The position numbers and the translations under genes were made by a program. Source: Bacillota bacterium (GTDB lineage: Bacteria > Bacillota > Bacilli > Calditerricolales > Calditerricolaceae). Taken from it: a stretch of DNA of 8,852 nt. How positions within the stretch are numbered: position 1 is the first letter of the stretch; each line of letters begins with the position of its first letter. Positions 1 to 6,076 of this stretch are shown here, piece after piece. The stretch lies in the NCBI GenBank assembly GCA_017577925.1, contig PKQU01000081.1, positions 1-8,852 of the forward strand, in the 5' to 3' direction. The notes below the pieces were generated by a model. It did not search any database and was not told the origin of the DNA. It saw only the letters and a program-made list of their open reading frames with translations.

Positions 1-699
1 CCGCGCCTCGGCCCCGATCTGGCCATCGACATCGACCGGGTATGCGCCCTCAAGCCCGACCTGGTCATTGCCTCGCTCAGCGTTCCGGGCATGGAGCGCG
101 TCGTCGAGGGGTTGCGCCGGGCCGGCCTGCCCCACATCGTCCTCAATCCGCAGGACCTGGCCGATATTTCCCGCGACATCCGCCTCGTCGGGGAGGCCAC
201 CGGTCGCACGCGGGAAGCCAAAGCCGTCGCCCGGCGGTTCGAGGAAACGCTCGCGTGGTACCGGCAGCGGGCCGCGACCGCTTCCCGGCGCTGGCGGCTG
301 TACTGGGAATGGTGGCCAAAACCGGTTTACACGCCGGGGCGCCGCAACTGGCTTACCAACGTAAGCGAACTCGTCGGCGGCGAAAACGTCTTTGCCGATT
401 TCGACACGGATAACGTGCAAACCGACTGGGACACGGTGGCCGCGCGCGACCCCGACGCGGTGTGTGTGGTATGGTGCGGCGTCGACGAGCGGCGAATTCA
501 TCCCGAACACATCACCGGACGGCCGGGGTGGGCACGCCTGGCCGCCGTGCAGCACGGCCGCGTGTACATCCTCCCCGAAGGCAAGTTTTGCCGCCCTTCT
601 CCGCGCCTCCTCGAGGGCTTGTACGAACTGGCCAAACGGCTGCGCACCGAATGGCTGGCCGACGGCGACCCGCCGCTCACCGCCTGGCCGGCATCCTGA
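1..699 (+). CDS. Cobalamin/Fe-siderophore substrate-binding protein (BtuF/FecB-like), 5'-truncated
   Basis: This is the C-terminal 232 residues of a periplasmic-binding protein of the TroA/BtuF superfamily (PF01497). In the family, such proteins capture cobalamin or ferric siderophores outside the cell and deliver them to a BtuCD/FecCD-type ABC transporter. The frame is open from base 1, so the start, any lipoprotein signal and roughly the first quarter are outside the window. Visible family hallmarks are the strand-turn 'KPDLVIAS' near residues 18-25, 'NWLTNVSELVGGENVF' in the second lobe, and 'RPSPRLLEGL' near the end. The last of these resembles the RPGPRLVEGL element of BtuF-like proteins annotated as cobalamin-binding. 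No permease or ATPase gene lies downstream, so any transporter partner is upstream or elsewhere. The substrate is inferred from the C-terminal motif only; a siderophore or haem ligand cannot be excluded. Confidence 0.85.
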   Translation, partial: PRLGPDLAIDIDRVCALKPDLVIASLSVPGMERVVEGLRRAGLPHIVLNPQDLADISRDIRLVGEATGRTREAKAVARRFEETLAWYRQRAATASRRWRLYWEWWPKPVYTPGRRNWLTNVSELVGGENVFADFDTDNVQTDWDTVAARDPDAVCVVWCGVDERRIHPEHITGRPGWARLAAVQHGRVYILPEGKFCRPSPRLLEGLYELAKRLRTEWLADGDPPLTAWPAS

Positions 700-711
700 C
701 GAGCGGCACCG

Positions 712-734
712 CCCCCGGCCGTGCGGCCGAGGGG
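712..734. terminator. GC-rich hairpin between convergent genes, possible weak terminator
   Basis: Arms 716-720 and 725-729 pair around a GTGC tetraloop. The stem extends through CCCC (712-715) and GGGG (731-734) with one bulged A. It lies 13 bases after the stop of the binding protein and 33 bases beyond the stop of the convergent yuiC-like gene. Neither side has a T-run, so intrinsic termination is uncertain. Confidence 0.3.
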
Positions 735-766
735 CCGTCCGCCACCGGAGAGCGCGCCAGCCCCTC

Positions 767-1426
767 CTAGTTGACGGCCAATTCCTTGAGAACCGCCGCC
801 ACCGGCCGGCTGTTCAGCGCGTCGAGCATCGCCTCGGTCACCGTCCCGTCGCCCTGGCGCAGCACGTAGACATCCACCTCGCGCTTGCCCCACTGGCGGT
901 AGACATCTTCGAGGGTCTCGAAGTACAGGTCCAGCTTGTGTCCCTTGATCGCCGAGCCCGTGTCGGCCACGACGCCGTAGCCATACCCCGGAATGTACAG
1001 GATGGTACCCAGGGGAAAGACGCTCGGGTCGGCCGCCACCGTGGAGAAGGTGTCCCGCCGGACGCGCACGCCCGAGTAGGTGATGCCGTACGCCGGGTGA
1101 TCGGGCGTCTTGCCCGTCGATTCAACACCGGCGTAGTAGCCCGTCGCCACCACTCGCACGCGGGGATAGCGGGCGAAAACGGCGTCGTTCGGCTCCGCCG
1201 CCGGCATCCGGCGGGCCGCCGGCGCGATTTCCGCCTCCCCGCTCGTTTGCCCGCGGGCCGAGACCCGCGCGTGCGCCTCGGCCGGCGCCGCCTCTTCCCG
1301 TGCCCCGAACGGCGAGGCCTTGGGCAGCAAGCCGGCATCGTGAAAGCCGTACACGGCGAAGGCCCCAAGCAACAACCATGTCATCCATTTTCCGGCGGTT
1401 TGGGCTTCTTTCGGCATGGAAACCAT
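767..1426 (-). CDS. yuiC: YuiC-like 3D-domain protein, membrane-anchored putative peptidoglycan lytic enzyme
   Basis: A 219-residue protein with one N-terminal hydrophobic segment (about residues 14-30), a low-complexity Ala/Glu/Arg-rich linker (about 35-80), and a C-terminal 3D domain (about 92-189). The domain is named for three conserved aspartates. Good candidates here are Asp133 (AADPSVFPLG), Asp155 (VVADTGSAIKG) and Asp166 (HKLDLYF). The fold is the MltA-like double-psi barrel, and B. subtilis YuiC, a stationary-phase protein, is reported to act as a lytic transglycosylase. The enzyme should act outside the membrane on cell-wall glycan. The ATG at 1426 is chosen because an AGGAGAGGGGG ribosome binding site sits 7 bases upstream; an internal ATG at 1417 is less well placed. 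It follows yuiB on the same strand but is separated from it by a strong terminator, and I see no convincing promoter of its own. Confidence 0.88.
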   Translation of the reverse strand: MVSMPKEAQTAGKWMTWLLLGAFAVYGFHDAGLLPKASPFGAREEAAPAEAHARVSARGQTSGEAEIAPAARRMPAAEPNDAVFARYPRVRVVATGYYAGVESTGKTPDHPAYGITYSGVRVRRDTFSTVAADPSVFPLGTILYIPGYGYGVVADTGSAIKGHKLDLYFETLEDVYRQWGKREVDVYVLRQGDGTVTEAMLDALNSRPVAAVLKELAVN

Positions 1427-1483
1427 TACCGGACCCCCTCTCCTCTCTAGTCTGGCCGGAGAGGGAAAAGATATACGGGCACC

Positions 1484-1524
1484 ATAAAAACAAGGCGAGA
1501 CGCCGCGTCACCGGCGTCTCGCCT
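1484..1524 (-). terminator. Intrinsic terminator of yuiB
   Basis: A perfect 13-bp stem (1493-1505 with 1512-1524) closes a 6-base loop. On the minus strand it is followed by TGTTTTTA. It begins 55 bases beyond the yuiB stop and lies upstream of the yuiC-like gene, so yuiC needs read-through or a promoter in the 58 bases between 1426 and 1484. Confidence 0.88.
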
Positions 1525-1579
1525 CTTCACCGCGTGTCGATTCAAACCGGATTGCCATCCCTTCCCTTCGGACCGTCGG

Positions 1580-1849
1580 CTAAAACATGCGGTAGCCCTT
1601 GCGGCGGAGTGTACGGATGGCCCATCCACCGGTCACCGCCCCGAGCAGCCCGAAGAACAGGATGACCATATCCACCAGCGTCAGCTTGCCCACATACAGG
1701 TATACGCCACCGACGAGGGCCAGATACGCCACCACGGGAAACCACGTGGTCTTGATTAGCATGTTGAGGATGAAGGACAGACCAAAAAAGAGGACGAAAA
1801 AGAGCGGGATGGACACGATGAACTGGCCGATGTTGATGGTACCCGGCAC
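1580..1849 (-). CDS. yuiB: YuiB-like small integral membrane protein
   Basis: An 89-residue protein that is almost entirely hydrophobic, with three predicted membrane helices (about residues 8-30, 36-53 and 57-78) and a basic C-terminal tail (RTLRRKGYRMF). The N-terminal pattern 'FFVLFFGLSFILNMLIKTTW' is what I recognise as YuiB of Bacillus, a conserved protein of unknown function. The open frame extends far upstream, but the real start is the GTG at 1849. It lies 7 bases after a GGGAGGTG ribosome binding site and 45 bases below the predicted promoter, and translation from there begins directly before the first helix. Context (yuiA, yuiC, yumB and yumC nearby, as in Bacillus) supports the assignment. 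No biochemical role can be stated. Confidence 0.85.
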   Translation of the reverse strand: MPGTINIGQFIVSIPLFFVLFFGLSFILNMLIKTTWFPVVAYLALVGGVYLYVGKLTLVDMVILFFGLLGAVTGGWAIRTLRRKGYRMF

Positions 1850-1894
1850 CGCATTGCACCTCCCTAGCGGGTGGTCAGGCCATACTTCTTCCTT

Positions 1895-1923
1895 AGTGTA
1901 CCGGCCTGCCTCCCGCCGGTCAA
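1895..1923 (-). promoter_or_regulatory. Sigma-A promoter of yuiB
   Basis: On the minus strand, TTGACC (-35, 1918-1923) and TACACT (-10, 1895-1900) are separated by exactly 17 bases. The -10 box lies about 45 bases above the yuiB GTG start. Confidence 0.65.
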
Positions 1924-1930
1924 CGACCGG
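1900..1930. promoter_or_regulatory. Two overlapping inverted repeats on the yuiB promoter, possible operator
   Basis: CCGGTC-AAC-GACCGG (1916-1930) overlaps the yuiB -35 box. ACCGGC-N9-GCCGGT (1900-1920) fills the spacer and touches both promoter boxes. This position would suit a repressor. However, the arms are short and GC-rich in a GC-rich genome, so chance is a real alternative, and I cannot name a regulator. Confidence 0.3.
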
Positions 1931-1966
1931 CAACTCTGACAGATTCGTGACACAACAGGCACCAAA

Positions 1967-1995
1967 TTGCCCCCCGCCGTGACATTCGTTACAAT
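1967..1995 (+). promoter_or_regulatory. Sigma-A promoter of hemQ
   Basis: TTGCCC (-35, 1967-1972) and TACAAT (-10, 1990-1995) are separated by 17 bases. Transcription would start near 2002, giving a leader of about 50 bases before the hemQ ATG at 2051. The promoter is back-to-back with that of yuiB. Confidence 0.65.
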
Positions 1996-2050
1996 GGGGA
2001 TAGCTGTGCAATGAAAGGGAACGACGTCCACGCAAGGAGGAGGACAAGCC

Positions 2051-2815
2051 ATGCGACCACCCATGGCAGGGCGCCCGATGGGCCATCCCGGCACCGGAGA
2101 AAAGCCGGCTGCAGGCAGCCATCCCAAACTGCCGACGCAGTTTGTCAACTTCTCGTTCTTCAAAGTCGACCCCGCGTGGCGCCGCCTGAGCGACGACGAG
2201 CGGCAGCGAGGCAAGGAAGAATTCGCGGCAGTGGTGGAGGAATACGCCAGCCGGGACGACACGATGATCCTCAGCTACTCCCTCGTCGGCCTGCGCGCCG
2301 ATGCGGAGTTCATGCTGTGGCGCATTTCGAAAGACCTGCGCGTTTTCCAAGAGATGACGAGCAAGCTGATGAACACCGGCCTTGGCAAGTACCTCACCAT
2401 CTCCTATTCTTTCTTGTCCATCACCAAGCGCAGCATCTACGTGGACAAGATGGACCCGTCCAATCCCAATCCCCGCGTGTACATCGTGCCCGGCCGCGGG
2501 AAATACCTCTTCGTCTATCCCTTTGTGAAAACACGCGACTGGTACCAGCTCTCCTTCCCCACCCGGCAGGGAATGATGGACGAGCACATCCAGATTGGCA
2601 GCAAATACCCTTCGGTGAAGTTGAACACGACGTACTCCTTCGGCATCGACGACCAGGAGTTTGTCGTCGCCTTCGAGTCCGACGAGCCGCGCGACTTCGT
2701 CAACCTCGTTCAGGAACTGCGCGAAACGGAAGCCAGCCGCTACACGCTCCGCGACACACCGATGTTCACGTGCATCTACTACGACAACATCATGGATGTG
2801 CTCAACACGCTGTAG
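2051..2815 (+). CDS. hemQ: Coproheme decarboxylase (chlorite dismutase family, HemQ/ChdC)
   Basis: A 254-residue protein of the chlorite dismutase superfamily. In Gram-positive bacteria this enzyme performs the last step of the coproporphyrin-dependent haem pathway, oxidatively decarboxylating coproheme to haem b in the cytoplasm. 'YPFVKTRDWY' (residues 156-165) holds the expected catalytic tyrosine (Tyr156), and 'MMDEHIQIG' (175-183) the proximal haem-ligand histidine (His179). The C-terminal ferredoxin-like repeat contains 'SFGIDDQEFVVAFE' and 'ELRETEASRYTLRDTPMF'. Missing chlorite dismutase activity is assumed because the distal arginine context is not evident. About 25 Gly/Pro-rich residues precede the domain. 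The ATG at 2051 follows AAGGAGGAGG with good spacing. The gene stands alone, with its own promoter and terminator. The C-terminal half looks more like the Thermus/actinobacterial type than like Bacillus YwfI, as far as I can recall those sequences. Confidence 0.88.
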   Translation: MRPPMAGRPMGHPGTGEKPAAGSHPKLPTQFVNFSFFKVDPAWRRLSDDERQRGKEEFAAVVEEYASRDDTMILSYSLVGLRADAEFMLWRISKDLRVFQEMTSKLMNTGLGKYLTISYSFLSITKRSIYVDKMDPSNPNPRVYIVPGRGKYLFVYPFVKTRDWYQLSFPTRQGMMDEHIQIGSKYPSVKLNTTYSFGIDDQEFVVAFESDEPRDFVNLVQELRETEASRYTLRDTPMFTCIYYDNIMDVLNTL

Positions 2816-2855
2816 CTGTAAGCGCTCGCCGCTGTACGGATCTTCCGGGAAACGC

Positions 2856-2895
2856 AAACGCGTCCGGCATCACGGCCGGACGCGTTTTCCTTCTC
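2856..2895. terminator. Bidirectional terminator between hemQ and the EamA gene
   Basis: A perfect 13-bp stem (2856-2868 with 2875-2887) closes a 6-base loop and runs into TTTTCCTTCT on the plus strand, ending hemQ 40 bases after its stop. Read on the minus strand, the stem is followed by GCGTTTCC, so it can also serve the convergent transporter gene, which stops at 2909. Confidence 0.87.
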
Positions 2896-2908
2896 CAGCC
2901 CGCTTCGG

Positions 2909-3817
2909 TTACGACCGCCGCACCGCGCCGGCCGGTTGCGCGTCGCGCGTGGCCATCACGACGCCGGTAGCGATGAGCAGGCCCCCGACGACAAAGCCGA
3001 CCCCGAGCGGCTCGCCGAGCAACCACCACCCCAGAAGGGCGCCGACGACAGGCTGGGCAAAGAAGAACAGCGCGCCCGTGCCGGCGTCGATGAGCCGAAA
3101 GCCGTAATTCCACAGGAAAAAGGCCACCGCCGTCGACACCACGGAGATGTACGCCACCCCGAGCCACGCCGTCAGCGGCCATTCGGCCAAGGGCCGCGGC
3201 GCCGGCTCTAACAGGGCAAAGGGCAGATTCAGGGCGGCCCCCGTCACACAGGCCCAAAAGGTCGTGGCCAGCGCGCCGTGGCGCTCAGAAAACCGCTTGC
3301 CCATCACCGTGTACAGGCCCCATGTCATGCCGGCCACGAGGAGCAACAGCTTGCCCCACAGGGCCCGGCCTCCTCCCCCGCCTGTCCACAGCGCCTCGGG
3401 CCCGATGACTACAAACACGCCGGCGGTGGCCAGCACGACGCTGGCCGCCTTGACCCGCGTGATCCGCTCCCGGAGCAGCAGGGCCGCAAACAACACGATA
3501 AAGGCCGGCGATGTGGACGTGATCAGTGCGCCGTTGGCGGCCCCGGCCCACTTGGTGCCAAGAAACTGCGTCCCCAAACTGACCACAAAGCCGACGAAGC
3601 CCAGGGCGACGGCCGTCGGCCAGTCGCGGGCCTTGAGGCGCAACCGCCCTTGCCGCGCCAGGATAAGGCCCAGAATCAGTGCCGTTGCCGCCAATCGCAG
3701 CACCAGCAAACCGAAGGGCTGGATGTACTCGCGGGCTAAGACCCAGTTGCTGAAGGCGTACATACCGCCCCAAATGGCCGCCGCCGCTGTGATGCACAGG
3801 GCGCCGCGGAGTTTCAG
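2909..3817 (-). CDS. EamA/DMT-family transporter, probably starting at CTG
   Basis: A 302-residue membrane protein of the drug/metabolite transporter superfamily with two EamA domains. About ten helices are visible, the first near residues 5-25 and the last near 270-290. The repeat hallmarks are present: 'ALITSTSPAFIVLFAALLLRE' style helix 4 into 'RVKAASVVLATAGVFVV', and in the second half 'DAGTGALFFFAQPVVGALLG' into 'LLGEPLG'. The first ATG in frame (3763) would cut off half of helix 1 and lacks a spaced ribosome binding site. The CTG at 3817 follows AAGGGGGGGAG by 5 bases and gives the typical N-terminus 'LKLRGALCITAAAAIWGG'. An in-frame TAG directly precedes it, so no earlier start exists. 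Substrate is unknown; family members export amino acids or metabolites. Confidence 0.85.
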   Translation of the reverse strand: MKLRGALCITAAAAIWGGMYAFSNWVLAREYIQPFGLLVLRLAATALILGLILARQGRLRLKARDWPTAVALGFVGFVVSLGTQFLGTKWAGAANGALITSTSPAFIVLFAALLLRERITRVKAASVVLATAGVFVVIGPEALWTGGGGGRALWGKLLLLVAGMTWGLYTVMGKRFSERHGALATTFWACVTGAALNLPFALLEPAPRPLAEWPLTAWLGVAYISVVSTAVAFFLWNYGFRLIDAGTGALFFFAQPVVGALLGWWLLGEPLGVGFVVGGLLIATGVVMATRDAQPAGAVRRS

Positions 3818-3851
3818 CTACGCTCCCCCCCTTCGCGTTTCTCCCCCCTCT

Positions 3852-3880
3852 ACTCTACGGAAACGGCGCGAAAAAAACAA
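3852..3880 (-). promoter_or_regulatory. Possible promoter of the EamA transporter
   Basis: On the minus strand, TTGTTT (3875-3880) and TAGAGT (3852-3857) are 17 bases apart. The -35 box lies inside the T-run of the yuiA terminator. Both boxes are imperfect, so this is a weak call. Confidence 0.35.
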
Positions 3881-3906
3881 ACACGCCCGGCTCTCCGGCC
3901 GGACGT
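3871..3906 (-). terminator. Intrinsic terminator of yuiA
   Basis: A 9-bp stem with one G-U pair (3883-3891 with 3898-3906) and a 6-base loop is followed on the minus strand by TGTTTGTTTTTTT. It sits 41 bases beyond the yuiA stop. Confidence 0.87.
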
Positions 3907-3947
3907 CTGAGGCCAAATCAGGCTCGCCACGTTCCCCGAACCGCCCC

Positions 3948-4124
3948 TCACGAGCAGCAACGGCCAAAGTTGACCCGCTCCACAGCCGCCGCGTCGCGCT
4001 CCTCCTCCTCTTCTTCCGTCTGGCCCGTCCCGCCGCACATGTAGCAACGTTCGGTTCCGCCGAGGAGCAGTTGCACATACCCGTTCCCTTCACAATACAC
4101 GCACGTCCTCGTGGTCACGCGCAT
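3948..4124 (-). CDS. yuiA: YuiA-like small zinc-finger protein (DnaJ-type CxxCxGxG repeats)
   Basis: A 58-residue protein with two CxxCxGxG modules, CVYCEGNG (Cys8, Cys11) and CYMCGGTG (Cys27, Cys30). Together they should bind one zinc ion as in the DnaJ cysteine-rich domain. Between them lies the conserved stretch 'YVQLLLGG' that I associate with Bacillus YuiA. An acidic run of six glutamates follows, and the tail ends in Cys-Cys-Ser, which is unusual. Family function is unknown. The ATG at 4124 is preceded by AAAGGAG at 9 bases. The frame stays open upstream to 4244, but that extra sequence spans the predicted promoter and is unlikely to be translated. A promoter and terminator bracket the gene, so it can be transcribed alone, although the upstream Nudix gene has no evident terminator. 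Confidence 0.78.
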   Translation of the reverse strand: MRVTTRTCVYCEGNGYVQLLLGGTERCYMCGGTGQTEEEEEERDAAAVERVNFGRCCS

Positions 4125-4164
4125 GAATCGCATCTCCTTTCCGTCTGTTTCGGATTTACTGAAT

Positions 4165-4193
4165 ACTATACAGCGGGGAAACGGGCCTGGAAA
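4165..4193 (-). promoter_or_regulatory. Sigma-A promoter of yuiA
   Basis: On the minus strand, TTTCCA (-35, 4188-4193) and TATAGT (-10, 4165-4170) are separated by 17 bases, about 40 bases above the chosen yuiA start. A perfect palindrome GTAAATTTAC lies upstream at 4207-4216; it is AT-rich in a GC-rich region and could be a regulator site or UP-like element. Confidence 0.55.
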
Positions 4194-4270
4194 GGCAAAA
4201 TCGCCGGTAAATTTACGCCTCTGGCCCCAAGTAAGCGGATACATCCCCTGCGGACGGTGGCAGGCGCTAT

Positions 4271-4744
4271 TTATCTGAAAATTTTGTACCGATCGTAGCC
4301 GTAATCGGCGCGCGGCTTCAGGGCACTTCCGGTCAGCACCGGGCGCGCGTCGAGGTTGGGCAGGAAGGTGCGCAGAAACTCCGTTGCCAGTGGGTGGGCC
4401 ACAAGTTCCGCCATGGACAAGAAACGGGCCTCCTCGATCTCGCTTTCCTGGGGGTGCGGGGTTCCGCCCACGTAATCGAGGAGGAAGAGGACCAGGTTGT
4501 CGCTCACCCCGTTGCGGAGCACACCGGTACGCACACCGAGGACGCCGCGCACGACGGCGTCCACCGCCGTTTCCTCCTTCACCTCCCGCACCACGGCCTC
4601 GTCAAGGGTCTCGCCCGGCATGACGAACCCTGCCGGGAACGAATACAGGCCCTTCATCCCCCCGTACCGCTTCTTGACCACCAACACATCATTGCCGCGC
4701 CGCACGAGGCCCGCCACGGCAAGCCAGACACCGGTTGTGCGCAT
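4271..4744 (-). CDS. Nudix hydrolase
   Basis: A 157-residue cytosolic enzyme of the Nudix family, which hydrolyses nucleoside diphosphates linked to another moiety using divalent metal ions. The Nudix box runs from Gly39 to Val61: G-x5-E(45)-x7-R53-E54-x-x-E57-E58, with all metal-binding glutamates present. The usual glycine near its end is alanine (Ala60), a tolerated change. The N-terminus 'GVWLAVAGLVRRGNDVLVVKK' is the usual first strands. A tail of about 25 residues ends in the aromatic-rich 'YGYDRYKIFR'. Substrate cannot be predicted. The ATG at 4744 is 8 bases after GGAGGGGG; longer versions of the frame run into the yumB coding region and its terminator. It lies 69 bases below yumB on the same strand, behind that gene's terminator, with no visible promoter of its own. 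Confidence 0.85.
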   Translation of the reverse strand: MRTTGVWLAVAGLVRRGNDVLVVKKRYGGMKGLYSFPAGFVMPGETLDEAVVREVKEETAVDAVVRGVLGVRTGVLRNGVSDNLVLFLLDYVGGTPHPQESEIEEARFLSMAELVAHPLATEFLRTFLPNLDARPVLTGSALKPRADYGYDRYKIFR

Positions 4745-4774
4745 CGTTCCGTCCCCCTCCGTTACTGCAAATGG

Positions 4775-4804
4775 AAAAACCGCCCCCGTGACGGGGTGCG
4801 GTTT
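4775..4804 (-). terminator. Intrinsic terminator of yumB
   Basis: On the minus strand AAACCGC-A-CCCCG pairs with CGGGG-GCGGTTT (one bulged A, 3-base loop), followed by a run of T's complementary to 4775-4779. It starts 8 bases beyond the yumB stop and stands only 30 bases ahead of the Nudix start. Confidence 0.82.
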
Positions 4805-4812
4805 GTCCAACG

Positions 4813-6015
4813 TCAGACGTGCAACAGCTTGTGGCGTCCCTTGCGAAGAACCAGCGACAGTCCACCAATCAGGTACAGGTAGCGCAGGTCGATCAGCTTC
4901 TTCATCCACGCGGCCGCCGTGCCGGTCAGCTTGCGCCCCCCGACAATGCCGATCGCCTCGCCGCGCCCCAAGGAGGCCACGGTACCGCGGATGTTCGGCT
5001 TGAAGGGCTCGAGGGAGCCCCCGCGGATCAGCGCCACGAGGTTGCGAGCGCAATTCTCCCCTTCCTGGATGGCGATCTGGGCCGTCGGCGGGTACGGGCG
5101 CCCCTGCTCGTTGAAAATGAGCGAACAGTCGCCCACCACAAACACGTTTTCATGTCCCGGCGCGCGGAGGTACTCGTCCACCTTCACCCGGCCGCGCATC
5201 GTCTCGAAGCCCGCCTTTTCGACGAGGGAGTTGCCGCGCACGCCGCCCGTCCACACGACGGTTCCGGCCTTGATTTCTTCCCCCGTGCCCAGAACGACCC
5301 CTTCCGGCGTGCACTCCTTGATCGGCGTGTTGATGCGGAAGGTGACGCCTTTCTTCTGCAGGACATTCATGGCGTACTCCACGAGCTCCGGATCGAAGCC
5401 GGGAAGGGCAGTGGGCGCCGCTTCGATGTTGATGATCTTCACTTTCGCCGGATCGACATCAAACTCCTTGCACAGCTCCGGAACGCGGTCGGCGAGCTCG
5501 CCGACGAACTCGATGCCGGTGAAGCCGGCACCGCCGACCACGATGGTCAGCAGCTCTTCCCGCTCCGGCTCGTTCTTGTATCGCGCGAAATTGTACTCGA
5601 TGTGTTCGCGGATCAGACGCACCGCGTTCAGGCTACGGATGCTAAACGCGTATTCCTTCAGGCCCTGGATGCCAAAGGTCTCCGGCTCGCTGCCCAGGCC
5701 GATCACGAGGTAGTCATAGTCAAACGTTCCGCCCGTCGTCTCCACTTTCCGCTCCTGCGGCTTGATTTCCGTGACGACGGCCTTGACGAAGCGGATCTTG
5801 CGCTCGTCCAGCAGTTCATCGAGGTACACCCGGGCATTGTCCGGATCACCGGTTCCGGCAGCCGGTTCGTGCAGCTGGGTGGTGAGGTAGTGGTACTCGT
5901 GCTTGTTGATAAGCGTCACGTCGGCTTCGCCGTAGGAAAGCGCCTTTTGGAGCTTCAGGGCCGTCATCAGTCCGCCGTAGCCGGCACCGAGAATGAGGAT
6001 CTTGGGCGTGCTCAT
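4813..6015 (-). CDS. yumB: Type II NADH dehydrogenase (NADH:quinone oxidoreductase, YumB-like)
   Basis: A 400-residue FAD enzyme that passes electrons from NADH to menaquinone at the inner face of the membrane without pumping protons. Domains in order: an FAD-binding Rossmann motif G10-A-G12-Y-G-G15; a conserved 'YDYLVIGLGSEPETFGI' around 100-116; an NAD-binding Rossmann motif 'VVGGAGFTGIE' (159-169); the second FAD contact 'NVFVVGDCS' (290-298); and the quinone-site motif 'PTAQIAIQEG' (310-319). The C-terminus, rich in Lys/Arg and hydrophobic residues (about 365-400), is the expected membrane-binding amphipathic part. Length and sequence match Bacillus YumB. The ATG at 6015 is preferred because GGATGTGA, one mismatch from a perfect ribosome binding site, lies 5 bases upstream; an in-frame ATG at 6030 abuts an AGAAGG with no spacing. 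It is transcribed divergently from yumC. Confidence 0.93.
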   Translation of the reverse strand: MSTPKILILGAGYGGLMTALKLQKALSYGEADVTLINKHEYHYLTTQLHEPAAGTGDPDNARVYLDELLDERKIRFVKAVVTEIKPQERKVETTGGTFDYDYLVIGLGSEPETFGIQGLKEYAFSIRSLNAVRLIREHIEYNFARYKNEPEREELLTIVVGGAGFTGIEFVGELADRVPELCKEFDVDPAKVKIINIEAAPTALPGFDPELVEYAMNVLQKKGVTFRINTPIKECTPEGVVLGTGEEIKAGTVVWTGGVRGNSLVEKAGFETMRGRVKVDEYLRAPGHENVFVVGDCSLIFNEQGRPYPPTAQIAIQEGENCARNLVALIRGGSLEPFKPNIRGTVASLGRGEAIGIVGGRKLTGTAAAWMKKLIDLRYLYLIGGLSLVLRKGRHKLLHV

Positions 6016-6076
6016 CGTTCTCACATCCATCCTTCTTCATTGGGATTTCACCGTAAGGCGCTACCCGGGAAGGTGT

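Noticed and set aside
392..1450. Long plus-strand open frame of 352 codons
   Set aside because: It overlaps the binding-protein and yuiC genes in other frames, is Arg/Pro-rich and has no recognisable domain; it is a GC-driven shadow.
1427..1484. Promoter for the yuiC-like gene (TTGTTT with TATATC on the minus strand)
   Set aside because: The boxes are only 12 bases apart, too close for sigma-A; no other pair was convincing.
1850..2857. Upstream extension of the yuiB frame across hemQ
   Set aside because: The open frame continues, but it is antisense to hemQ and crosses the hemQ terminator. The GTG at 1849 has an ideal ribosome binding site and promoter.
4247..4264. CCTGC-N8-GCAGG hairpin after the Nudix gene as a terminator
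   Set aside because: The stem is only 5 bp and no T-run follows on the minus strand, so termination is not supported.
3147..4298. Plus-strand open frame of 383 codons opposite the EamA, yuiA and Nudix genes
   Set aside because: Antisense to three supported genes, composition typical of a shadow, no ribosome binding site noted.
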